Assembly: GCA_041395725.1 (NCBI GenBank)
Contig: JAWKZW010000001.1
Coordinates: forward strand, 2,480,001 to 2,544,000
Direction: 5' to 3'
DNA length: 64,000 bases
DNA from: Gammaproteobacteria bacterium
GTDB lineage: Bacteria; Pseudomonadota; Gammaproteobacteria; Pseudomonadales; Pseudohongiellaceae
Of this stretch, positions 18,112-26,135 are shown in pieces. Every line of letters begins with the position of its first letter. Position 1 is the first letter of the stretch. A program made the translations under genes and the position numbers. Under the pieces are notes generated by a model. That model made no database searches, was not told the DNA's origin, and saw nothing but the letters and a program-made list of their open reading frames with translations.

Positions 18112-18913
18112 TTTTTAACTGCCTTCTTTTAAGTATTAAGACATTCAGGGAACCTCTGATCAACCAGCACAACGCTCTGCGGGGCCTTCAGACAATCCCG
18201 CTGGCTTCGTTGCCCTGCCTTGACAGGCCGACAGCAATGCGCCTTGCCAGTGGGTTAGTCCGAGGGCCAGCGCATTGACGTAGTTAATCGTAGGTTCCTT
18301 AGTTAATTGGCATTAGTTCGATAAAGAATCGAGGCCAGTCGCCGAGCTGCTTTCCTCTACAATGACCGCCTGAGTGAGTAGGCAGCCATGAAGTGTTGAG
18401 GAGATGATAGACGCGAGTACCGCTACTTTAACTCTTTCGATATTTCTGCTCAACTATCAGAACGCTGTCTCTTGTCTGGTCTGCCCCATCTCTACTGCGA
18501 GCACATCTGTCGGAGTATAGGCGTTACCCTGTTGTGGTGCTGGCACACTCCGGTCTTCCACTGGGAAAAGTTGGCAACTGCTCAAATGAATCACTGTTTT
18601 CCAGCGTCTGACATCGCGCTGCTACCCGGGAGGACGAGGCGGCAGAATCGTCGCCTACATTCCCTACTTCTCCGCCTGGTATTTACTCTGGCCGGATTCA
18701 TCCGGTTGGAAGCCGCGTCCAGCCGGTGACGTTGATGCCTCTTTCGATATCAAGAATCGAGAAATTGGGGTAATGAGTTAGAAAATTCAGAACGAGATTA
18801 GTAAACAAGAATGCGTACAGCGACAGACCGGCAGAATCAAGCCAAGGGTGAATAGTACGAAGGAACGTCAAATTAACTACCACAACGCTCTGCGGGAGCT
18901 AATCAGAGGTTCC
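18112..18913. other. Intergenic region bounded by MITE copies; no gene
   Basis: About 800 bp between the lipase and PPTase genes, both on the minus strand. It holds an almost complete MITE (18148-18301) and a rearranged MITE end pair (18870-18914). The stretch 18302-18869 gives only short, unconvincing frames. Base composition drops here from GC-rich on the left to near-balanced on the right. Confidence 0.65.
18148..18301. repeat. MITE-like element, copy B (both termini)
   Basis: About 154 bp. The left terminus GGGAACCTCTGATCAACCA and the right terminus, read in reverse complement AAGGAACCTACGATTAACTA, are imperfect inverted repeats, and similarity continues inward (ACAACGCTCTG against TCAATGCGCTG). 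The core shares long blocks with copy A at 6.8 kb. There is no coding frame. The termini resemble those of IS5-family elements, so trans-mobilisation by such a transposase is the likely origin. Confidence 0.75.
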
Positions 18914-18914
18914 T
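18870..18914. repeat. Rearranged MITE ends
   Basis: TTAACTACCACAACGCTCTG is followed after a few bases by TAATCAGAGGTTCCTTA. The first block is the inner part of one terminus and the second is the outer part of the other, so this looks like a MITE deleted for its core. It lies directly against the 3' end of the phosphopantetheinyl transferase gene. Confidence 0.6.
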
Positions 18915-19678
18915 TAACTTATTAGGCGAATTTTGGAATCAGTAGACATTGCTGCAGTAACTATTTCCAATTCTGCTCCCTTTCGATTGGTCGCAACCGC
19001 CATTGAGTAGTTTGTGACTAGCTCTGGCTGTCGAAAGTTCCAGTTTCGTTCCGGCCTGGGTTTAGCAGCGGCCGCCTTTAAAAATGTCTTGGTGTCGATA
19101 TCAAAGGCAATTTTCCTGGGGTCTACAAGAAGTCCGGTTCCAATACCTTTCAAATACGCCTCTTTCAGGGTCCAGTAGTCAAACAAAAGTTTGCATTTTG
19201 CGGATTCTGGCGCTGTCTCCAATCTTCGAATTTCCGGATGAGAAAGAAACTGGTCGCCAAGACTCCTGTCGCCGCATAGGCTTTCTCTGTGGCGCTCAAT
19301 ATCTATTCCTACTGAGAAATTCGAAACTGCAATCAAGGCATACTGTCCCGAGCTGGATGTGCTGAAATCTAGGCGGTTTGAAGGTAAGAAAGGTTTCCCT
19401 TTTGCTGTCCTGGAAAAAGAAATTGTCCTTGGGTTTTCGCCCGTGTACAGTGAGAGGATGTTTCGATAAAAAGCCCGTCGTTTTATGTAGTTCAGCCTGT
19501 GTTCACTGAATCTGAATCGGTTTGCCGCGTCTTGTTCTGGTAAACCTAAAACGTCAAGCAGATCAACTTCCAAATCCTCCACATTTTCCAGATACATAGG
19601 CCATACATGGATCCACGCCGCGTCCGGATTACTAGGCATACCCGGCATGCTTAATCGCAAAGCTTCTGATTGATACAA
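18914..19678 (-). CDS. Sfp-type 4'-phosphopantetheinyl transferase
   Basis: 254 residues. The enzyme transfers the phosphopantetheine arm of CoA to the active serine of carrier domains and is needed to activate the T domains of the two synthases encoded nearby. Seen: RFRFSEHRLNYIKRRAFYR (N-terminal half), KGKPFL, the Mg-binding SVGIDIER and WTLKEAYLKGIGTGL, which are the core Sfp/EntD/HetI motifs. Odd: the usual F-N-(I/L)-S-H segment between the halves reads LDFSTSSSGQYALIAVS, with Ser where the conserved His that contacts CoA is expected. Activity may still be retained. It overlaps the thioesterase gene by 28 bp in the order thioesterase then PPTase, so the two are co-translated. Confidence 0.9.
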   Translation of the reverse strand: MYQSEALRLSMPGMPSNPDAAWIHVWPMYLENVEDLEVDLLDVLGLPEQDAANRFRFSEHRLNYIKRRAFYRNILSLYTGENPRTISFSRTAKGKPFLPSNRLDFSTSSSGQYALIAVSNFSVGIDIERHRESLCGDRSLGDQFLSHPEIRRLETAPESAKCKLLFDYWTLKEAYLKGIGTGLLVDPRKIAFDIDTKTFLKAAAAKPRPERNWNFRQPELVTNYSMAVATNRKGAELEIVTAAMSTDSKIRLIS

Positions 19679-20403
19679 GCTGTAATCTCCTTTCGTGAGC
19701 TCTGCAAGTAAAAATGATCACCGGGTATTTTAATCATGGAAAAGTGATTATTGGTATAGGTCTTCCATTGCTGCATATCCTGTACGGTGACACTCAAATC
19801 ATCAGTCCCAAGAATTGCCGTAATCGGGCAGGGAAGCGATAAGGGTTTCGAGCGAATATGGCTTTCGACAATCTGGACATCGGCGCGTATTGTGTTTAGC
19901 ATTAACCTCATTAGCTCTTTCTGTTCAGGTGTATTTTGGGCACCATAACGAAGTTGCAATTGTGTTAGCAGATCATCGTCGTTCAGATTACCTATCAACG
20001 GTCGTTGCGAAGGCAGGTGAAGGGGGGATTTTCCAGACAAAAATACATGTTCTGGTGGTATGCAACATCCTTCATCCATGAGCTGAATGACCAGCTCGGC
20101 CGCTAGAAGTGCACCCATGCTGTGCCCGAAGACAGCCCACCGTTTTTTCGTTAAAGGTTTAATTACAGAAACCAGCCTGGCCAGAATCGTCTCGAATCTG
20201 TTTATAGCTGGCTCTCCGAAGCGATTCTCCCTGCCTGGCAATTGAACCGGTCGTAATTGTATTGTCGGACTTAGCGATTCCTGCCAGGAGCTGTACACCG
20301 AGGCACCCCCGCCTGCGAATGGAAAACAAATTAGCTGAATAGTCGCCTTTTCATTTTCCTTGACAGGAAAGAGCCACTTAGATGGGAAATCTTGAGGTTG
20401 CAT
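19651..20403 (-). CDS. Type II thioesterase (NRPS/PKS editing)
   Basis: 250 residues, the usual length for TEII (GrsT/RifR family). These cytoplasmic alpha/beta-hydrolases release misprimed or stalled acyl groups from carrier domains. Seen: the start CFPFAGGGASVYSSW, PVQLPGRENRF, the nucleophile elbow VFGHSMGALLAAEL, the acid region ITAILGTDDLSV and the catalytic His in IPGDHFYLQ, so the triad is complete. An AGAAGG sequence sits just before the ATG. It is first in a two-gene minus-strand unit with the PPTase. Since neither synthase carries an integrated TE, this enzyme or the hydrolases at 43-45 kb might also take part in release; that is inference. Confidence 0.92.
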   Translation of the reverse strand: MQPQDFPSKWLFPVKENEKATIQLICFPFAGGGASVYSSWQESLSPTIQLRPVQLPGRENRFGEPAINRFETILARLVSVIKPLTKKRWAVFGHSMGALLAAELVIQLMDEGCCIPPEHVFLSGKSPLHLPSQRPLIGNLNDDDLLTQLQLRYGAQNTPEQKELMRLMLNTIRADVQIVESHIRSKPLSLPCPITAILGTDDLSVTVQDMQQWKTYTNNHFSMIKIPGDHFYLQSSRKEITACINQKLCD

Positions 20404-20848
20404 ATCCTTCTGGTAAATTTGAGGATTGGCTTTCGGAAGTGATCATGTAATGCTTGGTCTGGCACCCTAATTGACTATCAATGGCTTCATAATCCTTGCC
20501 TCATGCCCGGCAGGTCAGATTTTTCGAAACCGTTTCCCTGAGGGAATGAAATGTTTTTTTCGCCTACGTAGCTTAAACAGAAAACTATTCTCCGGATTCG
20601 TATGCGAAATGGCCGCACAGTATTGCGTAGTGGAAAAATACCGTCAAGGGCTGCTCGGGTCTTCGCCAAGCCCAATTCTTGCATCATGGGAGCCAGGTGG
20701 TCGACAAACCCATAAGAGGGATATCACGTTTATGATGCAATTCGATCCAGTCCCACTCGTTGCCAGGAAATGCCTGTTCAAAAAAAGAGTTCCAATAAAT
20801 AAAAAAAATGATTTTTGAGACAGGCACTAGTTGGACGCTTTTTTAAAA
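20404..20848 (-). other. Intergenic with possible decayed coding fragment
   Basis: 445 bp between the epimerase and thioesterase genes. On the minus strand, about 20695-20842, a frame reads IYWNSFFEQAFPGNEWDWIE and onward to GLSTTWLP before a stop. The next frame continues with MMQELGLAKTRAAL. The amino-acid style is protein-like and could be a gene remnant with a frameshift, but I do not recognise the family. Confidence 0.3.
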
Positions 20849-21820
20849 TCAGTCTCCTTTACCTGAACGACTCATCCACTCCAGCGATCTCGTGATACCA
20901 TCTTTCAGGCTCACTTTCAGATTGTAAAACTTCAGCTGCTCAGCGTTATCTCCAACCCTGTAAAATACACCTTCTGGCTTGGATGGGTCGTTTTGCAACT
21001 CAATATCAATGCCTGCACAATCCTGGATAACCCTGCCTAATTCAAAAAAACTGGTAGCGACTCCGCTTGATATGTTGATCGACTGACCAGGGCTCATTCT
21101 GGTTGTTGCTTCAAGTACAAACTCCACGATGTCATCAATGTGGACGAAATCCCTAACTTGTTGTCCACTTCCCCATATCACGATCGGATTTTCCCTATCC
21201 AGCACTCTCTTACAAATTCTGGGGAATGGATAGGAAAGATCCTGGTCCTCTCCGTAGCCGGAGAATGGTCGAAAAGACAATACGTTAATCCCGTATTTTT
21301 CAGTGCAACACTGCGCCAGAAACTCAGAAGTCAGTTTCGACCATCCGTAGGTCATGTCAGGAACACCGATGTCTTTGCTGAAATCGATCATGGACTCGGT
21401 CAGCAGCTTTTGATTTTCCTTGGTCTGATACTTTATTGGATAGGCCGCAGACGAGCTGAAATTCAGTACTACTTTCGGTGCTGGCGTCAGTTTTGGCAGC
21501 CAGTTAAAAAACATGGCGTCTATAGCTAAATCTGTTGCTACCTTTAGAGGATCGCCTTCGATCGTCATCCGACCTCCGACTACTGCAGCGAGGTGCAGAA
21601 TCAAGTCAAAAGATTGAGCAGATTCATTAAAATAAGTCCTTACATCCTGGTTGATAAACTTAAGATCTCCCTTTTTGGTGAGAAATTCCGGCCATCTGTC
21701 GGGATGAAGCCCAGTGGATAGATCATCAACAATCGTTACCGAATAACCTCTCTGAAGAAGTTCCGAGGCGAAGTGTCTTCCTACAAATCCACATCCACCT
21801 GTTATAAGTGCGCGTTCCAT
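20849..21820 (-). CDS. NAD-dependent sugar-nucleotide epimerase/dehydratase (SDR)
   Basis: 323 residues of an extended short-chain dehydrogenase. The Rossmann motif GGCGFVGRHFASELL sits at the N-terminus, followed by VDDLSTG (adenine-ribose binding), LHLAAVVGGR, the Ser in NFSSSAAYP and the catalytic Y-x-x-x-K in MTYGWSKL. SFRPFSGYGEDQD and VRDFVHIDDIV are the substrate-binding blocks typical of UDP-glucose/GDP-mannose-type epimerases, dehydratases and reductases. It likely changes a nucleotide sugar for the surface polysaccharide; the exact substrate is not readable. It is last in a minus-strand pair with the WecG-like gene 9 bp away, suggesting one transcript. Confidence 0.88.
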   Translation of the reverse strand: MERALITGGCGFVGRHFASELLQRGYSVTIVDDLSTGLHPDRWPEFLTKKGDLKFINQDVRTYFNESAQSFDLILHLAAVVGGRMTIEGDPLKVATDLAIDAMFFNWLPKLTPAPKVVLNFSSSAAYPIKYQTKENQKLLTESMIDFSKDIGVPDMTYGWSKLTSEFLAQCCTEKYGINVLSFRPFSGYGEDQDLSYPFPRICKRVLDRENPIVIWGSGQQVRDFVHIDDIVEFVLEATTRMSPGQSINISSGVATSFFELGRVIQDCAGIDIELQNDPSKPEGVFYRVGDNAEQLKFYNLKVSLKDGITRSLEWMSRSGKGD

Positions 21821-21829
21821 ACTAGTTAC

Positions 21830-22669
21830 CTATACTCCGTTGATTTTCGGATTCTCGTTGTGATCTGTTGGATAATTTATTTTGCAGTCTGAGATCGAGA
21901 ACTTGCGAGTTCCGAGCCGCTGCGCCATGCTGAGGTAGAAGTACCTAGGCAGGTATTTCACGTACCGACTTCCGAGCCGTCTTGGTTCACTGGCTGCCCG
22001 GAATAGCCACTCAAGGCCATGGTCCCGCATCCATAGTGGCGCCCGTTTCACCCTGCCACTGTGAAAATCAAATGCCGCGCCAACTACTAGGATGACGCCT
22101 ACATTGAGTTTGTTCACATGTTCTTCAAGCCAGAAATGCTGCTTTGGCGTGCTGATACCTATCCAGAGTATGTCTGCGTTGCTTTCGTTTATAGTTTTAA
22201 TAACCTCTTCATCTTCTTCGGGTGTAAGAGGTCGGAAAGGAGGGGAATAGGCGCCAGCAATAGAGATTCCAGGGAAACGTTCTTGTAGTTTTCGCGTAAG
22301 TAATTCCGGAACTTCAGCAGCGCCACCGTATAGGTAGTGCGAGAGCCCGCGTGCGACGCTCTCTTGACAAACACGTAACATTAGGTCGGGGCCGGTGACA
22401 CGTCCGCCCTGATTCAGGCCTTGTCGTCGAATACCCCACACAACCGGCCACCCGTCGGCAGTAGCGAGGTCAGCCTGATTGACTATGTTTCTGAATCGAC
22501 TGTCGGTTTGTGAAATAACAACGTCTTGAGCACTGTTTACGCAAACGTAGTTCGCGGGGCGAGTCGCCGCAAATGATAAAATTAACTCGACAGCTTGATC
22601 GAACTCAATCGCATCAACTGCCAATCCCATAATATTGGCTCGTTTCCTTTCCACGCAAGTTACATCCAT
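21830..22669 (-). CDS. WecG/TagA/CpsF-family glycosyltransferase (GT26)
   Basis: About 279 residues from the ATG at 22669; a TTG at 22711 would add 14. The family adds an N-acetylmannosaminyl-type or related sugar to an undecaprenyl-linked acceptor on the cytoplasmic face. Seen: GLAVDAIEFDQAVELI, NSAQDVVISQ, LATADGWPVVWG (catalytic Asp), YLYGGAAEVPE, GISTPKQHFWLEEH (usually G-x-P-x-Q-E; here His follows Gln), FDFHSGRVKRAPLWM and HGLEWLFRAASEPRRLG. The C-terminal WLFR-EPRR membrane-associating tail is present. Gene order with the epimerase fits polysaccharide repeat-unit synthesis. Confidence 0.9.
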   Translation of the reverse strand: MDVTCVERKRANIMGLAVDAIEFDQAVELILSFAATRPANYVCVNSAQDVVISQTDSRFRNIVNQADLATADGWPVVWGIRRQGLNQGGRVTGPDLMLRVCQESVARGLSHYLYGGAAEVPELLTRKLQERFPGISIAGAYSPPFRPLTPEEDEEVIKTINESNADILWIGISTPKQHFWLEEHVNKLNVGVILVVGAAFDFHSGRVKRAPLWMRDHGLEWLFRAASEPRRLGSRYVKYLPRYFYLSMAQRLGTRKFSISDCKINYPTDHNENPKINGV

Positions 22670-22973
22670 TTCATTGATGGTCGTAGATAGTATAAGGGAA
22701 GGTGCGATCAAGAACCACTACCAGTTTGTTTCGGTTTTGGTGTTTTTTTAGGCACACGATCTACTACGATCACGTAAACTGGCTATTGAGTTCAACTGCT
22801 CTTGGTACACTGACTGCCATTTAGTCATACAACAGCGGAGCTTATTCAATCCGGTTAGATGGACGACTGCACGGCAGAATCCGGGTAGGGTGCTCAATTA
22901 CTGCCAGAAAATTCTACTCTTATACCTGAATATCCTTGCGCCAGCTTCATCAACAAAGTTCTTCAACAACCGG
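22670..22973. other. Intergenic, no gene seen
   Basis: 304 bp between the GT4 and WecG-like genes, both on the minus strand. No coding frame or strong terminator is apparent. A promoter for the downstream pair may lie here. Confidence 0.4.
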
Positions 22974-24080
22974 TTAGTTGAGGATTTCGCGATATATTTT
23001 CGCAAGCTCCTCGCAGACAGGGCCTGAGCGATTTCCCTGAACGGATATTCTGGCATTGTTACTCATTTTGTGGCGAAGTGGCTCATCTTCGATAAGTGTC
23101 GTTATTGCTTTAACAAAACCCTGCTGATCGCCGGGTAGAAAACCATTTACCCCATCAGTGAGAAACTCCCCTATGCCCCCGACATCGAATGAAACGCAAG
23201 GTATGCCGGCGGCGAGAGCCTCGAGCAGCGCGTATGGCATGTTTTCTAGCCTTGATGGGCAAGCGACAACTGAGGCTGTGGAGAGAGCATGGTAAATGCC
23301 CGACCTCTCCAATGCTCCCAAAAAGTGAATCCCTTCAATATTCTGTTTTTCAATCGTTCTGGTAAGCTCGTTGTAGAACGTCTTGTCTCGGATAGATCCC
23401 GCAATCAGTGTTCGAGTCCCTTTTGGAAAGAACGCATGAGCTTCGACCAGTCTGTCTGTGCCCTTCACCCTTGCAATGTTACCGACGCTGAGCACAGTTG
23501 ATGGGTCGACGTTTCTGGGCAAGGCATAAATTTCGTTCAGAATTGGCTGTGACAAAAAATGGTGCCTGGCTCTAGTGTAGGGATGTACCTCGTTACTGGA
23601 ATAGCGGCTGAGCAGTATCAGGTTGTCAGCGCGCTCCAATCCGGAAAACGATTCCTTGAAATAAGTGCTGCGAGACAGCCTGCGCTTCAGGCTCTGTGAA
23701 ACCAGCCCATGCTCATTGAAAAAATGGCCGTGCACTGTCAAAACGTGAGGAATCTGTCCTGTTCTGCGTAATGCATTGACCTGATGAGAGTCGAAAAAGT
23801 GAACTAAGTCAGGTTTGAAGCTATTGATTTCGTTCGCATAAGCTCTATAGCCGGTTAGGATGTTGTAATAGGTAAGCGGAAACTGAACAGGTACGATATT
23901 GACTTGAATATTGTCTGCCACCCTCAGGCTTTCTCTTTTTGCTGATCTGCCTTTGAAGTCGACGATGCATAGCTCGATATCTTCGCGATCCCTTAATCCT
24001 TCAGCCAGGGCCAGCGTATGAACTGACGGCCCTTTGATCATCGACCCATGTGGGTAGTCGGCGAACATCAAGATGCGCAT
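22974..24080 (-). CDS. Glycosyltransferase family 4 (GT-B)
   Basis: 368 residues with two Rossmann-like domains. The N-terminus MRILMFADYPHGSMIKGPSV and PDLVHFFDSHQVNALRRTG are the acceptor-side domain; HVLTVHGHF and LILLSRYSSNEV follow the usual GT4 layout. The donor-side domain contains VGNIARVKGTDRLVEAH, VACPSRLENMPYALLEALAAG (the E-x7-E motif) and PCVSFDVGGIGEFLTDGVNG. It is a retaining, nucleotide-sugar-dependent cytoplasmic enzyme for glycan assembly; sugar and linkage are unknown. Its start codon overlaps the stop of the toroid-protein gene by one base, so it is translationally coupled to it. Confidence 0.92.
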   Translation of the reverse strand: MRILMFADYPHGSMIKGPSVHTLALAEGLRDREDIELCIVDFKGRSAKRESLRVADNIQVNIVPVQFPLTYYNILTGYRAYANEINSFKPDLVHFFDSHQVNALRRTGQIPHVLTVHGHFFNEHGLVSQSLKRRLSRSTYFKESFSGLERADNLILLSRYSSNEVHPYTRARHHFLSQPILNEIYALPRNVDPSTVLSVGNIARVKGTDRLVEAHAFFPKGTRTLIAGSIRDKTFYNELTRTIEKQNIEGIHFLGALERSGIYHALSTASVVACPSRLENMPYALLEALAAGIPCVSFDVGGIGEFLTDGVNGFLPGDQQGFVKAITTLIEDEPLRHKMSNNARISVQGNRSGPVCEELAKIYREILN

Positions 24081-25255
24081 CAGGAAAGTCCGTACCAGCC
24101 CAAACCTAGAGTTCTCTTGAATCTCAACTGAGTGTCTGGATTAAGCTCCTTGTGAAGAAACAGACAGCTGTTCAGGCGCATGAAGGTTGCAAATATATTA
24201 CTTTCCGTGAGTATGAGTCTGGTACCGGCTCGGTCTTTTATTGACTCATAGGCAACAGGTTTGTTTATCAGAAACTTCAATTGATCGCGACAAGTCCTAA
24301 GTGGCAGCTTAATCTTGTTCTTGAGAGTGTTTTGTTTGAAACCCTGAGCGATAATCAGCGGTATTTCCAGTGGCGAGAGGAAGCGAAAGTTTACCCAGTT
24401 GAAACCGCCGTCGTCCTGGCGGTGAGTAATCGTACCTTCATATAGATCCCGCATCCAGGAGGTCAGCTCGTCTTTTCTATATTCCGTCATTCTGGAGAGT
24501 CTTACTATTAAGTCTATAGTGTCGAAGTCCCCACACGGATGGCCCCAAATTTCAGGAAACACGAAACGCTTCCTGTACCGACAGAGCAATACCGAGTCTA
24601 TCATTTCTTCCATATAACTAAGTGGCCTGCCGTAGTAGCTGTAGAAGAAAACGAGATGGAAGGCACCAGCGAGGCCGCTACAATAGTACGAACCCTCCCG
24701 CATGCCCCACAGCCCAGTAACGGGGTCCTGTTTGGAATTCATATAGTCGAAAGTCGTATTGAGGACTTCCTCATAATTATCAATTGTGTCCTTGTCGTAC
24801 TCGAGCAGGTCAAGCAAAAACATGATGAAATTACTTTCCAACCCTGCACTGGACCAGTCTATTTCGTTTAGATAAGCGTTCAATTTCTTCAGGTCGCTTA
24901 ATTCGTGAAGAAATTTGAGCGGGTGAATCGGTCGGCCATTTAAAATCTGCAACGCACATATAGCGTAGTCACAGTTTGACCATCGCAGATAAGGGTTTGT
25001 CCCCGCATCCGTAGGTTCGTGGAACAAGCCGGTTTCCTTGTCCTGAAAGCCCTGGATGTATTCAATCCAGCCGTTACGTTCTTCATCAGACAGCCTTTCT
25101 ATCGAACCGGTCAGGTCCTTTATTATGACGGCAAGGCATGTGCTTATCAGACCGGCTTCACCGATGCTTGAGAATCGATACTGATGGCTTTCTCCTTCTC
25201 TTAAAGAAGCAACATACCGATCGGCTCCTTCGATAATATCCTGAATGGGTAACAT
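24080..25255 (-). CDS. Alpha/alpha-toroid protein with prenyltransferase/squalene-cyclase-like repeats
   Basis: About 391 residues from the ATG at 25255, preferred over the ATG at 25285 because GGGAGG lies 10 bp before it. The protein is helical with repeated turn motifs of the QW/prenyltransferase type: GFQDKETGLFHEP (about residue 80), SKQDPVTGLWGMREG (about 185) and HRQDDGGFNWVN (about 290), plus CGDFDTIDLIVRL. This pattern suits a six-hairpin toroid barrel as in terpene cyclases, prenyltransferase beta subunits and related glycan-active proteins. No DxDD protonation motif of squalene cyclases is present, so I would not call it a cyclase. Tight coupling to the GT4 gene suggests a role in modifying a glycan or lipid carrier; function unknown. 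Confidence 0.7.
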   Translation of the reverse strand: MLPIQDIIEGADRYVASLREGESHQYRFSSIGEAGLISTCLAVIIKDLTGSIERLSDEERNGWIEYIQGFQDKETGLFHEPTDAGTNPYLRWSNCDYAICALQILNGRPIHPLKFLHELSDLKKLNAYLNEIDWSSAGLESNFIMFLLDLLEYDKDTIDNYEEVLNTTFDYMNSKQDPVTGLWGMREGSYYCSGLAGAFHLVFFYSYYGRPLSYMEEMIDSVLLCRYRKRFVFPEIWGHPCGDFDTIDLIVRLSRMTEYRKDELTSWMRDLYEGTITHRQDDGGFNWVNFRFLSPLEIPLIIAQGFKQNTLKNKIKLPLRTCRDQLKFLINKPVAYESIKDRAGTRLILTESNIFATFMRLNSCLFLHKELNPDTQLRFKRTLGLGWYGLS

Positions 25256-26135
25256 GAACTGCAGGCCTCCCAATGACGGATTCATTTCTGCAACACGTGA
25301 TCGCAGATAGTGCAGTGATTATTAATTGGATGCTGGATATTTCAACTCTGAGACCAGTATCGATCGAATTCCCGATACCGACCTGGAATTATAGGGAGTA
25401 ACTGCCCACACGTCTATGTATCAACGGTGTTTTCTGGAGCCGGGTTACGCAGCATTAGTGCTACTGCAGATACAGCTGGATCGACTACCTGGGCAGCAAA
25501 CCTTTGTTGCTTGGTTCTAGGGCGGTGTTCTGATGTGACTCAGAATTTACAAGGCGCAGTTCCTGTCAGAGCTTGATCCAGGATCCACAACTACGACTCT
25601 CATGAAAAGGCACTTCAGATGTAATAAAATCGAGCCAAGATTTCAGCTACCGCCAGCGACGGGCTGAATATAAGTCGATTGTCATGTCGGCTTGGTGGAA
25701 TATTGACCCTTTCCTGCGGCAATTGTTCGCAAGTATCTCGTAACTTATTGTGATATAAGTCAAATATATTACAATTGACTCCCGCGATTAATGGTGCAGG
25801 TGGGAGAATCGTGACGAGCAGTGATGGTTTAATTGCTGTATTTGTCCTAAAATCCTGCTTTCGATGGGTGTCTGGGAGCGGTAACTCAAACGACGTTTCC
25901 CGACATCGAAATCCTGATCGGTCGACTGTCGGTGCCTTTGGTCTAATTCGACACACAGGCCGACTGGATTTATGTTCCAACGAATACGAATGTACTACGA
26001 GTCTTGCTATGTCCTCCGGTTCGAATGTCGATGGCGCTTCACCCGTAGCGCAATGTCTAAGCTGCTTCTGACTATATGATGTAGCGGATTGAGAGCAAGC
26101 AAGATTATAGTGTCAGGATCGATACGAACGGAGAA
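25256..26135. promoter_or_regulatory. Divergent control region between glycan genes and NRPS; no gene
   Basis: 880 bp between the minus-strand toroid gene and the plus-strand synthase gene. It must hold promoters for both directions. No convincing -35/-10 pair, regulator binding repeat or coding frame could be identified by eye. The region is AT-richer than the genes, for example around 25745-25790. Confidence 0.45.
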
